A DNA stretch of 14,426 bases from UBA6109 sp964506465 (GTDB taxonomy: Bacteria > Desulfobacterota > Syntrophia > Syntrophales > UBA6109), in assembly GCA_964506465.1 (NCBI GenBank), contig CAZDLM010000069.1:1-14426 (forward strand), read 5' to 3'. Positions 1 to 7,178 of this stretch are shown piece by piece. How positions within the stretch are numbered: the stretch's first letter is position 1; every line of letters starts with the position of its first letter. A program made the position numbers and the translations under genes. The notes under the pieces are model-generated. The model did not search any database, was not told the origin of the DNA, and saw nothing but the letters and a program-made list of their open reading frames with translations.

Positions 1-1
1 T

Positions 2-478
2 TACAGCGAGCCCCAGCGTGGGACGTCCTTCAAAATCTATCTCCCGGCTTCCGCCCTGGAAACCGTCGAAGAGACGGCGATTGAAGACGGGATCGCGAAA
101 GGGACGGAGACGATCCTGCTGGTGGATGACGAGAGAACGATCCTGGAAGTTGGCCGGGAGATGCTGGCGACCCTCGGTTATCGGGTCTACGTCGCCGGAA
201 GCGGTCAGGAAGGAATCGCCGTCTACCGGGAAAAGCGGCATGAAATCGACCTGGTCATCCTGGACATGATCATGACCGGGATGTCGGGGGGAAAGGCCTT
301 CGATCATCTGCGCGAAGTCAATCCCGGCGTCCGGGTGCTTCTTTCAAGCGGGTACAGCATCGACGGTGACGCCCAGGAGATTCTGAACCGCGGCTGCAAC
401 GGCTTTCTCCAGAAGCCTTTCCATATCGAGAAGCTCTCCCGGAAGATCCGGGAGATTCTCAGCACCTCCCGCCTTTAA
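2..478 (+). CDS. Hybrid sensor histidine kinase, C-terminal part with receiver domain (5'-truncated by window edge)
   Basis: The frame is open from the first bases and ends at TAA 476-478, leaving 158 visible residues. Residues 5-15 (QRGTSFKIYLP) match the end of a histidine kinase HATPase domain, the G2 box plus the final strand. A linker of about 20 residues follows, then a receiver domain (about 37-155). It has the acidic pair D42/D43 in LLVDDE, the phosphoacceptor D88 in VILD, the switch Ser S115 in LLSSGYS and the conserved Lys K138 in QKPF. All residues needed for phosphotransfer are present. In this family the kinase usually senses a signal through N-terminal PAS or other domains, which lie outside the window. 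The receiver ends the protein, so phosphate would pass to an unseen Hpt or regulator, or the receiver modulates the kinase. An ATG at 122 would give a stand-alone receiver, but the upstream kinase-like residues in the same frame argue against that. Confidence 0.9.
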   Translation, partial: YSEPQRGTSFKIYLPASALETVEETAIEDGIAKGTETILLVDDERTILEVGREMLATLGYRVYVAGSGQEGIAVYREKRHEIDLVILDMIMTGMSGGKAFDHLREVNPGVRVLLSSGYSIDGDAQEILNRGCNGFLQKPFHIEKLSRKIREILSTSRL

Positions 479-572
479 AGAATTTTCCCGGATCTGCCGA
501 TAACAGCAGCGAGGCCTTATATGGGACGAACAATGAAACCCTCCCATGAAATCCGCAGGCCCTTCTCGAACG

Positions 573-1148
573 ATGAAACGCCATCTCCTCAGATGCCTTC
601 TCTATCTTCTGGCAGGAGCGTCTTGCGCTTTCCTTGCCGGCTGCTCCTTTCTGAATGATCGCGTCGTCAAGAACGAACCTTCTTTCGAAGTGGCGACTCG
701 GCAGGAGCTGGTCATCGTCATCCGCATGGTATGGCCGGAACTGCATGATGCCCTGCCCGGCTCAACCAACATCGCCATCCCCTACGGGAAATACTACCTT
801 CCCACCCTGACGGAACTTCGGGAGATGGTCTACAAGTCCAAGGTGTACGAAATCGTTCCCGAGCAGGATCTCTTCATGTGCGCGGATTTCGCCCTGCAAC
901 TGCACGCCCATATCAAAATGCTGTGGAAGGAAAACGGCGGCAACGCGACGATCGCATTCGGCGAAGCATGGGGAACCCGCTTCAATCTCTATAAGAAAGG
1001 CATCGTGATCCTGCGGGGCCTGGAAGCGAGCCACGCGGTGAATTTCGCCATCACGAGGGATTACGGCGTCGTATTGATCGAACCCACCAGCGGAAAGATC
1101 TGGAAAGCCACGCCCGGCGAGGACACCATTCACTTCGTCAAGATGTAG
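573..1148 (+). CDS. Lipoprotein with putative papain-like (MOA/agglutinin C-terminal-like) Cys-His domain
   Basis: The 191-residue protein starts with basic residues, a hydrophobic stretch and a lipobox LAGC with Cys24 as the lipidated residue. Ser follows the Cys, so outer-membrane retention is expected under the Lol +2 rule. The start at 573 (MKRHLLRC...) gives a normal signal sequence. An in-frame ATG at 546 adds nine residues; neither start has a good Shine-Dalgarno. The mature part holds FMCADFALQL (C103), SHAVNFAI (H154) and VVLIEP (E170). This order and spacing resemble the papain-like C-terminal domain of fungal agglutinin MOA and its bacterial relatives, in which Cys and His form the catalytic pair. 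That family assignment is inferred from pattern only. The gene lies 94 bases after the hybrid kinase, on the same strand, with no visible terminator between. It could be a periplasmic cysteine hydrolase or a non-catalytic relative. Confidence 0.75.
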   Translation: MKRHLLRCLLYLLAGASCAFLAGCSFLNDRVVKNEPSFEVATRQELVIVIRMVWPELHDALPGSTNIAIPYGKYYLPTLTELREMVYKSKVYEIVPEQDLFMCADFALQLHAHIKMLWKENGGNATIAFGEAWGTRFNLYKKGIVILRGLEASHAVNFAITRDYGVVLIEPTSGKIWKATPGEDTIHFVKM

Positions 1149-1464
1149 TCCCGCGAAGGGGAATACCGCAACGATCCCCGATCCTCCAAAGATTCCCTTT
1201 CTTCTCGAACCAAATGTGATATAGCCCCTCTTGAGACTGCGGAAGATTGCGGGTTTCCCTGCATCGGAACACGGCGACCCCGCTTCAGAACGGCGTTTTC
1301 CGGAACGGCCTCGATCGCGCCCGGCTTTGCGGCCGGGTGTTCTTTCATCGCAAGGAAGGCCGGCTGTGGGTTCCCATTGGTCGTCGCGGCTATTTCTCCG
1401 GAAAACCGTTCGGCGGAATGACCCGTACGTCCGTATCCGGCTGGGAAGTTTCAGAAAGGCGCAT
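1149..1464. other. 316-base gap with no convincing gene
   Basis: Open frames here (for example one starting at 1231 that runs into the acyltransferase frame) encode Arg/Pro-rich sequence without family resemblance. I read the stretch as untranslated. The only structure I see is a GC-rich hairpin at 1318-1339. No convincing sigma-70 promoter pair was found. Confidence 0.5.
1318..1339 (+). terminator. GC-rich hairpin followed by a T-rich stretch, possible terminator
   Basis: CCCGGC (1320-1325) pairs with GCCGGG (1332-1337) across a 6-nt loop. The stem extends outward by one G-U and one C-G pair. TTCTTTC follows (1341-1347), a weak T-tract. It lies 170 bases beyond the lipoprotein stop, so its role as that gene's terminator is uncertain. 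Confidence 0.3.
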
Positions 1465-2118
1465 ATGGGATCTTCATGGAGCGGGGTACTGAGGACGAGG
1501 GCATTCCACGCGTTCCTGTACCGGTTCGTTCGTCTTTACAGCTCGACCTTCAGGATCAGGATCGACAATGAAGCGGACTGGCTGGACCACTTGAGAAGCG
1601 GCGGACGGGTTCTCCTGTGCGCCTGGCACCAGCAATTCTTCCCGGCAATACGTCATTTTCAGAATTACCGGGATTTCAAGCCGTCGCTGATGATCAGCAG
1701 GAGCCGGGACGGAGAACTCATCGCCGGCGTGGCCGAGAGAAGCGGCTGGCATGCGGTGCGCGGATCGTCGTCGAAAGGCGGCAGGGAAGCCTTGAAAATG
1801 ATGGTCGATCGCCTCAAACGCCATGGGCTTGCCGGCCACATCCTCGACGGACCTCGGGGACCGGCGGGACAGGTGAAGGCCGGGGCGATTCAACTGGCCC
1901 ACGCCGCCGACGCGGTCATCGTCCCGTTTTATACCTCCGCCGACAGGGCATGGTATTTCAACAGTTGGGACTCCTTCTTCATCCCCAAACCATTCGCGAA
2001 CGTGCACATCCGTTTCGGCGCAACGATCTCGTTCCCGCCCGCCGCCGACGCGGCCCAGTTCGAGAACCAGCGGCTGACGCTCGAAAAGACCATGCGTCCG
2101 GAATTAAGAAAGAAATAA
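1465..2118 (+). CDS. DUF374-family lysophospholipid acyltransferase
   Basis: The 217-residue protein fits the usual length of DUF374 acyltransferases. Visible family motifs in order are AWHQQFFPAI (H55, the PlsC-like acyltransferase His), ISRSRDGE (77-84), VRGSSSKGG (98-106), DGPRGP (128-133), a Lys/Gly-rich AGAIQLA block (139-145) and the late SWDSFFIPKPF (167-177). Members are membrane-associated enzymes thought to move an acyl chain onto a lipid or lipid A-like acceptor; the acceptor cannot be read from sequence. The start at 1465 is chosen because AAGG (1456-1459) sits about five bases upstream and the protein then begins at the family's usual N-terminus. The frame stays open upstream to an ATG at 1231, but that extension is Arg-rich and unlike the family. 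The gene converges with the NCS2 permease, whose stop lies 68 bases beyond. Confidence 0.88.
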   Translation: MGSSWSGVLRTRAFHAFLYRFVRLYSSTFRIRIDNEADWLDHLRSGGRVLLCAWHQQFFPAIRHFQNYRDFKPSLMISRSRDGELIAGVAERSGWHAVRGSSSKGGREALKMMVDRLKRHGLAGHILDGPRGPAGQVKAGAIQLAHAADAVIVPFYTSADRAWYFNSWDSFFIPKPFANVHIRFGATISFPPAADAAQFENQRLTLEKTMRPELRKK

Positions 2119-2133
2119 GGAGGATTGCGGACA

Positions 2134-2180
2134 GGCCGGTTGCGGAATCTCATGAAACGACCGGCCGCGGGGAGATTCCG
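2134..2180. terminator. Interlocked inverted repeats between convergent genes, possible bidirectional terminator
   Basis: Two perfect inverted repeats overlap in a-b-a'-b' order. GGCCGGT (2134-2140) pairs with ACCGGCC (2160-2166), and CGGAATCTC (2143-2151) pairs with GAGATTCCG (2172-2180). Only one hairpin, or a pseudoknot, can form at a time. There is no T-tract on either side, so classic Rho-independent termination is not certain. The position in the 68-base gap between two convergent stops fits a shared terminator. Confidence 0.45.
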
Positions 2181-2186
2181 GGCGGT

Positions 2187-3896
2187 TCAGTGGACGAAAT
2201 GGAGATGGAGGCGGACCGAGCCCTCGGATTCCTCCGCCGTCACCTGGTCCGACATGCTGCGGATCATGTAACCGGCGAGCCGCAGGGGCGCCCTTTCATC
2301 CTCCAGGAGGTCCCGGGCGTCGGGCCGTACGGCGGGAAATTCGATCGGCGTCCCGCGGTAGGCGATTTCCGCGTCGAGGTTGAATTCGTCGAACCGCACC
2401 GTCATTTGGATCGGTTCGCGGGTCAGACCGTGTTCCGAAGCCGCCTCGAAGAATTCGTTCATCGCAGCCGTTGCCTTGTAGACGACCTCGCTCCTCGCCC
2501 CCCAGGTTCTCCCGCGCTGATCCATGAAATTGTAGATCTTCTCCGACCCGTCCGTTCCCGGCGCCAGGGAGAGAGTCGCGGCCTTCGCGATTCCGATCCG
2601 GAAAAAGAGATTGAGGATGACGGCGCAGATGGTGGCGAGCGAGAGCGAGGAGCTGAACATGGGCTGCACCCAGGGATGGACGTTCCGGAAAAGTTCCGGG
2701 GCAAAATCCACGCTGAGACCGAAGATCACCGAAATGCCGATGACGAACGTCTTGCGGGAGTCGATCATCCGCGACATGATGATCTGGATGCCGGCAACGA
2801 TCATGAAGCTCACGGCGAAGATCAGCGAGGCCCCCATGATCGGCGTCGGCATGATGACGAACACGGAGGAGAGCTTCGGAAAAAAGGCCAGGAGCACGAG
2901 GATGATGCCGGTGCCGTAAGCGATCCGGCGGCTTGTCGCCCCGGTGGCGATGGAAAGCCCGATGTTGCTGGACGATACGGACTGTCCCAGCGCGCCCACG
3001 AGGCCGGAGAACACGTTGCCCAGCGAGCAGGCCAGAATCCCGCCGCTGATGTTCATCATGTCGGGCCTTTTCCACTGGACGTCGTTGATCTTCTGGCACG
3101 TCGTCACGTCTCCCATGGTCTTGAGGGCCGAGGAGAGGACGGCGACAAGAAAAGGGATCAGCAGCGCCGCGTCGAAGGAAAGCCCGTAATGGCCCACGGC
3201 GGGGAAGTCAAACCAGGGCGTATTGAGCATCGCTTCGAGGTTCCGGACCTTCAGGACCCCCATGAAAACAGCGGCGCCGTAGCCGACAAGCATCCCCAGA
3301 AGAACGGAGTACAGGCGGAGCTTGCCGGCGCCCCAGACGTTGAAACCCGACATGGCGGCCAGCGTAATGACGGCGACGAGAATCGCCGCACCGTCCGGGG
3401 TGGGATGGGTCTTGTCGATGCCGAGGAATTTCTGCACGGCGATGGGAATGATTTCGATGCCCACCATCATGACGATCGTTCCGGTGACTTCGGCGGGGAA
3501 GACGGCGCGCATCTTCGCCACAACCCGGGAGAACAGGCCCTCAAAGACGCCGGCGACAGCCGTCATGCCGAAAATAAGGGAAAGGCCGCCCGCCTTGCCC
3601 GCCAGAAGGGAAGCCGACAGGAAGGCGGGACCGTTGACCAGGGGGCACAGATAGCCGGAGCCGACGGGACCGCGGTGAATTCCCTGGAGGATCGTGCCGA
3701 CGCCCGTAGCCAGCATGGCCATGCTGATCAGGTCGCGCGCTTCGCCGGGCGCGCCCCCGAGGGCATCCACGATGATGACCGGAATGATGAAGGCGATCGA
3801 CATGACCGAGATGTGCTGAAGAGAAAGCAGGATCAGCGCGCCCCATCCCGGGCTTTCATCCACGCCGAAAATCAGATTGGAGGGTTTCTGGGCCAT
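2187..3896 (-). CDS. NCS2 xanthine/uracil permease with C-terminal RsbW-like HATPase-type domain
   Basis: The 569-residue protein has two parts. Residues 1-447 are a hydrophobic, multi-pass NCS2 (nucleobase:cation symporter-2, UraA fold) transporter. They include the LQHISVM segment (26-32), the TM8-type SALKTMGD (256-263) and the NCS2 signature NIGLSIATGATSR (311-323). The substrate is probably a purine or pyrimidine base moved with a cation. Residues about 465-567 are soluble and not part of a normal permease. They read like an RsbW/SpoIIAB HATPase: AAMNEFFEAASEHG (477-490) sits where the N-box lies, then PLRLAGYMIRSMSDQV (537-552) matches the family's late G-x-x-L/M-I-x-x-x-x-D-x-V signature. 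The N-box Asn and the G1 Asp seem to be absent. The start at 3896 (MAQKPS) has AGAAG upstream; the frame could extend to 3971, but that would overlap the STAS gene. The gene lies 40 bases after the STAS gene. Permease call is firm; the C-terminal domain is inferred. Confidence 0.9.
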   Translation of the reverse strand: MAQKPSNLIFGVDESPGWGALILLSLQHISVMSIAFIIPVIIVDALGGAPGEARDLISMAMLATGVGTILQGIHRGPVGSGYLCPLVNGPAFLSASLLAGKAGGLSLIFGMTAVAGVFEGLFSRVVAKMRAVFPAEVTGTIVMMVGIEIIPIAVQKFLGIDKTHPTPDGAAILVAVITLAAMSGFNVWGAGKLRLYSVLLGMLVGYGAAVFMGVLKVRNLEAMLNTPWFDFPAVGHYGLSFDAALLIPFLVAVLSSALKTMGDVTTCQKINDVQWKRPDMMNISGGILACSLGNVFSGLVGALGQSVSSSNIGLSIATGATSRRIAYGTGIILVLLAFFPKLSSVFVIMPTPIMGASLIFAVSFMIVAGIQIIMSRMIDSRKTFVIGISVIFGLSVDFAPELFRNVHPWVQPMFSSSLSLATICAVILNLFFRIGIAKAATLSLAPGTDGSEKIYNFMDQRGRTWGARSEVVYKATAAMNEFFEAASEHGLTREPIQMTVRFDEFNLDAEIAYRGTPIEFPAVRPDARDLLEDERAPLRLAGYMIRSMSDQVTAEESEGSVRLHLHFVH

Positions 3897-3936
3897 CAAT
3901 CTTCTTCTTGTGAAACGAGGCGACCGGCCGCACGGT

Positions 3937-4269
3937 TCAGAAAGACCGGAGCGCCTCCTCCTGGGAGACATGGATGGGAAAGATCTGCGTGAAGCCGGCC
4001 ATGTCGAATATTTCCCGGATGTTGCTTTTCAGGGAGGCCAGCACGACCTTTCCCCCGGCCTCGTCCGCCTTCTTGGCCAACAGCAGGAGCTGCCGGAGAG
4101 CGGCGCTGCTGATGTAATCCAGGTGGGTGAAATCGAGCAAAAAATTCCGCTCCCCCCGCGCCAGCATGGGCCGCAGCTTTTCTTCGAACAGCGGCGACGT
4201 GGCGGCGTCCAGCTTGCCGTGGACGGCGAGAATGACGACCTCTCCCTGTCGATTTTCCCAGATTTCCAT
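3937..4269 (-). CDS. STAS-domain anti-sigma-factor-antagonist-like protein (SpoIIAA/RsbV type)
   Basis: The 110-residue single-domain protein matches the SpoIIAA/RsbV/BtrV length and pattern. It has VHGKLDAATS (16-25), a DFTHLDYISSAALRQLLL block (46-63) and a Gly-containing helix near residue 76. In this family a serine in the D-x-S-S-x-G-L segment is phosphorylated by an HATPase kinase and dephosphorylated by a PP2C phosphatase; here S55 aligns best, with S54 as an alternative. The usual Gly two residues later is Ala57. The start has GGAAGG about nine bases upstream. The gene sits between the SpoIIE phosphatase (48 bases upstream) and the permease (40 bases downstream), all on one strand, so the three are probably one transcript. 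Its partners are most likely these two neighbours and not a sigma factor, since no anti-sigma or sigma gene is in the window. Confidence 0.92.
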   Translation of the reverse strand: MEIWENRQGEVVILAVHGKLDAATSPLFEEKLRPMLARGERNFLLDFTHLDYISSAALRQLLLLAKKADEAGGKVVLASLKSNIREIFDMAGFTQIFPIHVSQEEALRSF

Positions 4270-4283
4270 TATGCATCCCTTCC

Positions 4284-4301
4284 GCGGCGGTCCGTCGCCG
4301 C
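4284..4301 (-). other. Small GC hairpin between the phosphatase and STAS genes
   Basis: GCGGCG (4284-4289) and CGCCGC (4296-4301) form a perfect 6-bp stem with a 6-nt loop in the 48-base gap. It lies just before the STAS Shine-Dalgarno in the transcript. It might stabilise RNA ends or tune the ratio of the two products. It could equally be chance in GC-rich DNA. Confidence 0.3.
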
Positions 4302-4317
4302 CGATCGGAGAAAGACT

Positions 4318-5691
4318 TTATGCCCCGGGCTTCTCCGGAGACCCGAGAAAACGCAAGGCGAGGACCGTAATATCATCACTCTGTTCGCGCTGTCCAACGA
4401 AACGCTCGATGTCCCGAAGAACTTCCCGGCACAGCGCCTCCGGCGCCAGGTCCCGGAACCGGTTCAGGACCGCCGTCAAGCCGGTTTCCGAATAGAGTTC
4501 TCCCGCGGCGTTCATCGCTTCCGTCACCCCGTCGGTATACAGGAAAAGGGTTTCCCCCTTTCCGAGCTGCAGGGCGCAGTTCCCGTAGGGCGTCTCCGCC
4601 CGGATGCCGATCGCCAGGGCGGGTGCCGAGTCAACCGTCGCCGCCGCATCCCGCCGGATCCGGTAGGGCGGATTGTGGCCGGCGCTGCTGAATTGAAGCT
4701 CTCCGGTTCTCGCGTCGAAAAAGGCCAGAAACAGCGTCACGAAGATCATGGCGTCGTTGCCGTCGCAGATCTCCCTGTTCAACCGGCCGAGGAGCTCGCC
4801 GGGGCTCTCCCCTTCCCGATATGCTGCCTTGATGAGCTTCTGGCTGATGGCCATGTACAGGGAAGCCGGCACCCCCTTGCCGCACACGTCTCCGACGGCA
4901 AGACAGAGACGATCCTTTCCGATCGGGAAGAAATTGTACAGGTCTCCCCCCACCTCCCTGGCCGGCTTCAGGACGGCGTGGAGTTCGATCCCCGGGTGAA
5001 GCGGAAAGGAGGGGCGCGGTTTCGGCACCATGCTCATCTGGGTTTCCCGTGCGATGCTCAGTTCGCTGTCGATCCGCTGTTTGGCCGCCTCGGTGCGGCG
5101 TTCCCTGGCGAGATTGTCGATCATGAATACAAAGGCGGCCATGCCGGCGCCGTTCGCCACGATCATCGGCAGCAAGGCCGCGCGGATGATGGCCAGGACT
5201 TCATCCTGGGCGCCGCAGATGACGAGGCTCAGCGCCGCATGGATCAGTTCCATGACGATCATCAGGAGGACCGCCTCCCAGATCCGGACGTCCTTGCCTT
5301 TCTTCAGCAGGAAGACGATCCCGCCGGCAAATCCGGCCATGACCGGTGCGACGGCGCAGGGAAGCGCCGTCACACCTCCCAGCGTATAACGGTAGATCCC
5401 GCCGAGAAGACCGGCCGACCCCCCGACGACGGGACCCGCCAGCAATCCTGCAATCGTCGGTCCGAGGTCCCGGAAGTTGGCTACGCCGCCGAAGATTTCT
5501 ATGCCGCTGATCGTTCCGTATATGGAGAAGATCCCGAAAAGAATCGTCAGGAGAACGCGGTTATTCCAGGAATACCGGCGGCTCAGGATGTCGCCGAAGG
5601 CGGGAATCCTCGTCAGAAAATAGGCCAGGAGCATGAAGACCGACAAATTCCGGATCAGCGCAACGGCCAGATCTACAAACCCGCGTTCCAT
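4318..5691 (-). CDS. SpoIIE/RsbU-type PP2C phosphatase with N-terminal 5TMR-LYT membrane sensor
   Basis: The 457-residue protein joins two known domains. Residues 1-192 are a multi-pass membrane region with the LytS/YehU-type 5TMR-LYT signature: NFRDLGPTIAGLLAGPVVG (72-90) followed by GGIYRYTLGG (97-106). A linker helix has the ARETQMSMVPKP motif (214-225) common before SpoIIE domains. The catalytic domain (about 235-448) has REVGGDLYNFF (D250), VGDVCGKGVPASL (D268), SSAGHNPPY (335-343), LYTDGVTEA (D387) and QSDDITVL (D439/D440), so the metal-binding Asp residues are all present. Such enzymes remove phosphate from serine in STAS proteins, here presumably the product of the next gene. 5TMR-LYT domains are known signal receptors (E. 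coli BtsS/YehU responds to pyruvate); the ligand here is unknown. The start has a strong GAGGGGGAG Shine-Dalgarno. A 199-base gap separates it from the metallophosphoesterase upstream. Confidence 0.93.
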   Translation of the reverse strand: MERGFVDLAVALIRNLSVFMLLAYFLTRIPAFGDILSRRYSWNNRVLLTILFGIFSIYGTISGIEIFGGVANFRDLGPTIAGLLAGPVVGGSAGLLGGIYRYTLGGVTALPCAVAPVMAGFAGGIVFLLKKGKDVRIWEAVLLMIVMELIHAALSLVICGAQDEVLAIIRAALLPMIVANGAGMAAFVFMIDNLARERRTEAAKQRIDSELSIARETQMSMVPKPRPSFPLHPGIELHAVLKPAREVGGDLYNFFPIGKDRLCLAVGDVCGKGVPASLYMAISQKLIKAAYREGESPGELLGRLNREICDGNDAMIFVTLFLAFFDARTGELQFSSAGHNPPYRIRRDAAATVDSAPALAIGIRAETPYGNCALQLGKGETLFLYTDGVTEAMNAAGELYSETGLTAVLNRFRDLAPEALCREVLRDIERFVGQREQSDDITVLALRFLGSPEKPGA

Positions 5692-5890
5692 GCACGCTCC
5701 CCCTCATTTCTGCCAGGCAACTTCACTGCGGACCGTGTAAACGATCTCTCAGTGCTCCGAGAAGTTCCAGTAGCCCATTTCCCCGACCAGGATGAACGGA
5801 ACCGAAGGAATCTTCTTCCCGCGCCGCTGGCCATTCCAACATCGCTCCATCCCGCCCGCACGGGCATCCGGCCGGCGGAGTTTCCGTTCC

Positions 5891-7051
5891 CTACGGCCGC
5901 TGCGCCGGCAGAAGATCGATGATCGTCACTTCCGGAGGGGAGAGGAGTCGCATCGGCGGACCCCACGTCCCGGTCCCGCGACTCACGTAGAGGTGGGAGG
6001 CGTTGAGAAACCGGAAGTAGCCGGCGTGCAGGGGGAAGAAGAAGCGCGTGATCAGGCTGAAGGGAAAGATCTGGCCCCTGTGCGTGTGGCCGGACAACTG
6101 AAGATCGAAGAATTCAACGGCCTCCTTGTCGATGAACGGCTTGTGCTTGAGCAGGAGGGTGAAGTAGCGGCGCGGCAGCTTCGCGAGAAGCTCCTTCTCC
6201 CTGGCGGGTCGATATGTATCGAAGTCCCGTCCCGTATCGTCATCGACGCCGACGATGTTGATCACGCCCGCGATTGTCATGCCCTCTCCGCGCAGGACGG
6301 CAAATCCCGCAGACTTCGTAAAATCCACCGCCTGCTCGATTCCTGCGTAGAATTCGTGGTTGCCCGTAATCGCAAACTTGCCGAAGCGCGGCTGAAGTCC
6401 CTTGAACTGTCCCGCCACGTCCTCCAAGCCGTCCAGTTGCCCGTCCACGAGATCGCCGGTTGACACGAGGATGTCGGGAGACTCCTTCCGGATCTTTTCG
6501 AGCAGCGACTGCATCTGCCGCTTCCCGATGAGGATGCCGACATGGACATCCGAGATTTGGGCGATGCGCACTTTCCCGACCTGTTCGGAGATCTTGGAGG
6601 ACCGGATGGCCATCCTCTCCACCACGACGTGTTCCGCCTCATAAAACGCATACAGGGAAAGGGCTGTCGCTATCAGGAGCGGCCCGGCGAAGGCCCACCG
6701 GGCCGACGGCAACGAGGCGGAAAGATCCCGGTTCCCGATCCTCCCCGCTGTCCGCAACAGCAACTTCCCGATGTCCAGCAGCAGCGACGTCACGAAGAAC
6801 AGGAAGAGGAATCCCATCCAGAGATAGCCCGTCCACGCGAAAATCGCCGCCACCACTTCCAGGCCCACCCTCTCCGTGACGCGGATGATCGGCGAGGTGA
6901 GGAAGAGCAGGGCGAGCGCGGAGACCATCAGGACTTTCCGGGTCCCCTCCGGATGGAAGGCGCGCGTCAGCTTGCGGAAGAAGTAAACGTGCATCCCGCC
7001 GTAGAGCAGGAAGAACGTCAAGAAAAACAAGCCCAGGGACAGAATTCTCAT
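5891..7051 (-). CDS. Membrane-bound calcineurin-like metallophosphoesterase (YkuE/YaeI type)
   Basis: The 386-residue protein has about four hydrophobic segments in its first 140 residues and then a metallophosphoesterase domain (about 160-383). The metal-binding motifs are complete: SDVHVG (D168, H170), STGDLVDG (D200), TGNHEF (N231, H232), LKHKPF (H303) and SGHTHRGQ (H322, H324). The end, SRGTGTWGPPMRLLSPPEV, is typical of YkuE/YaeI relatives. These enzymes hydrolyse phosphoesters, and some act on lipid-linked pyrophosphates such as UDP-diacylglucosamine; the substrate here is not readable. The start at 7051 (MRILSLG) has TTTGGAG eight bases upstream, so the longer frame from 7090 is unlikely. 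It shares strand with the phosphatase-STAS-permease genes downstream but is separated from them by 199 bases, so common transcription is possible and not shown. Confidence 0.92.
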   Translation of the reverse strand: MRILSLGLFFLTFFLLYGGMHVYFFRKLTRAFHPEGTRKVLMVSALALLFLTSPIIRVTERVGLEVVAAIFAWTGYLWMGFLFLFFVTSLLLDIGKLLLRTAGRIGNRDLSASLPSARWAFAGPLLIATALSLYAFYEAEHVVVERMAIRSSKISEQVGKVRIAQISDVHVGILIGKRQMQSLLEKIRKESPDILVSTGDLVDGQLDGLEDVAGQFKGLQPRFGKFAITGNHEFYAGIEQAVDFTKSAGFAVLRGEGMTIAGVINIVGVDDDTGRDFDTYRPAREKELLAKLPRRYFTLLLKHKPFIDKEAVEFFDLQLSGHTHRGQIFPFSLITRFFFPLHAGYFRFLNASHLYVSRGTGTWGPPMRLLSPPEVTIIDLLPAQRP

Positions 7052-7077
7052 GCGTGAAACTCCAAACAGGACGGGAC

Positions 7078-7106
7078 AGGGTAACGACAAACGGAACCGG
7101 TGTCAA
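7078..7106 (-). promoter_or_regulatory. Candidate sigma-70 promoter for the metallophosphoesterase gene
   Basis: On the minus strand a perfect -35 TTGACA (7106-7101) is followed after exactly 17 bases by TACCCT (7083-7078), a poor -10. Transcription would start near 7071, about 20 bases before the start codon. A second TTGACA lies further upstream but has no matching -10. Confidence 0.45.
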
Positions 7107-7135
7107 CAGCAAACCCGCGAATGTCAAGCCAAAGC

Positions 7136-7174
7136 AGAAATGTCCTATTCTTCCCAAAATAGAAATGTCCTATT
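7136..7174. repeat. Two direct copies of a 14-bp repeat, possible IS-end remnant or operator
   Basis: The 14-mer AGAAATGTCCTATT occurs at 7136-7149 and again at 7161-7174, 25 bases apart start to start. The second copy lies inside AAATAG/CTATTT, a short inverted repeat. The segment is more AT-rich than its surroundings. Closely spaced repeats of this kind occur in the terminal regions of some insertion sequences, but no transposase is present. Because they lie just upstream of a candidate promoter, binding sites for a regulator are an alternative. Confidence 0.5.
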
Positions 7175-7178
7175 TGGT

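Noticed and set aside
1617..3992. 791-codon plus-strand open frame
   Set aside because: It runs antisense to the permease and over the acyltransferase. The product is Arg/Gly/His/Asp-rich with no family motifs, as expected from the mirror frame of GC-rich coding DNA.
3877..5922. 681-codon plus-strand open frame
   Set aside because: Antisense to the STAS and SpoIIE phosphatase genes, both of which have full motif sets; low-complexity Arg/Gly-rich product.
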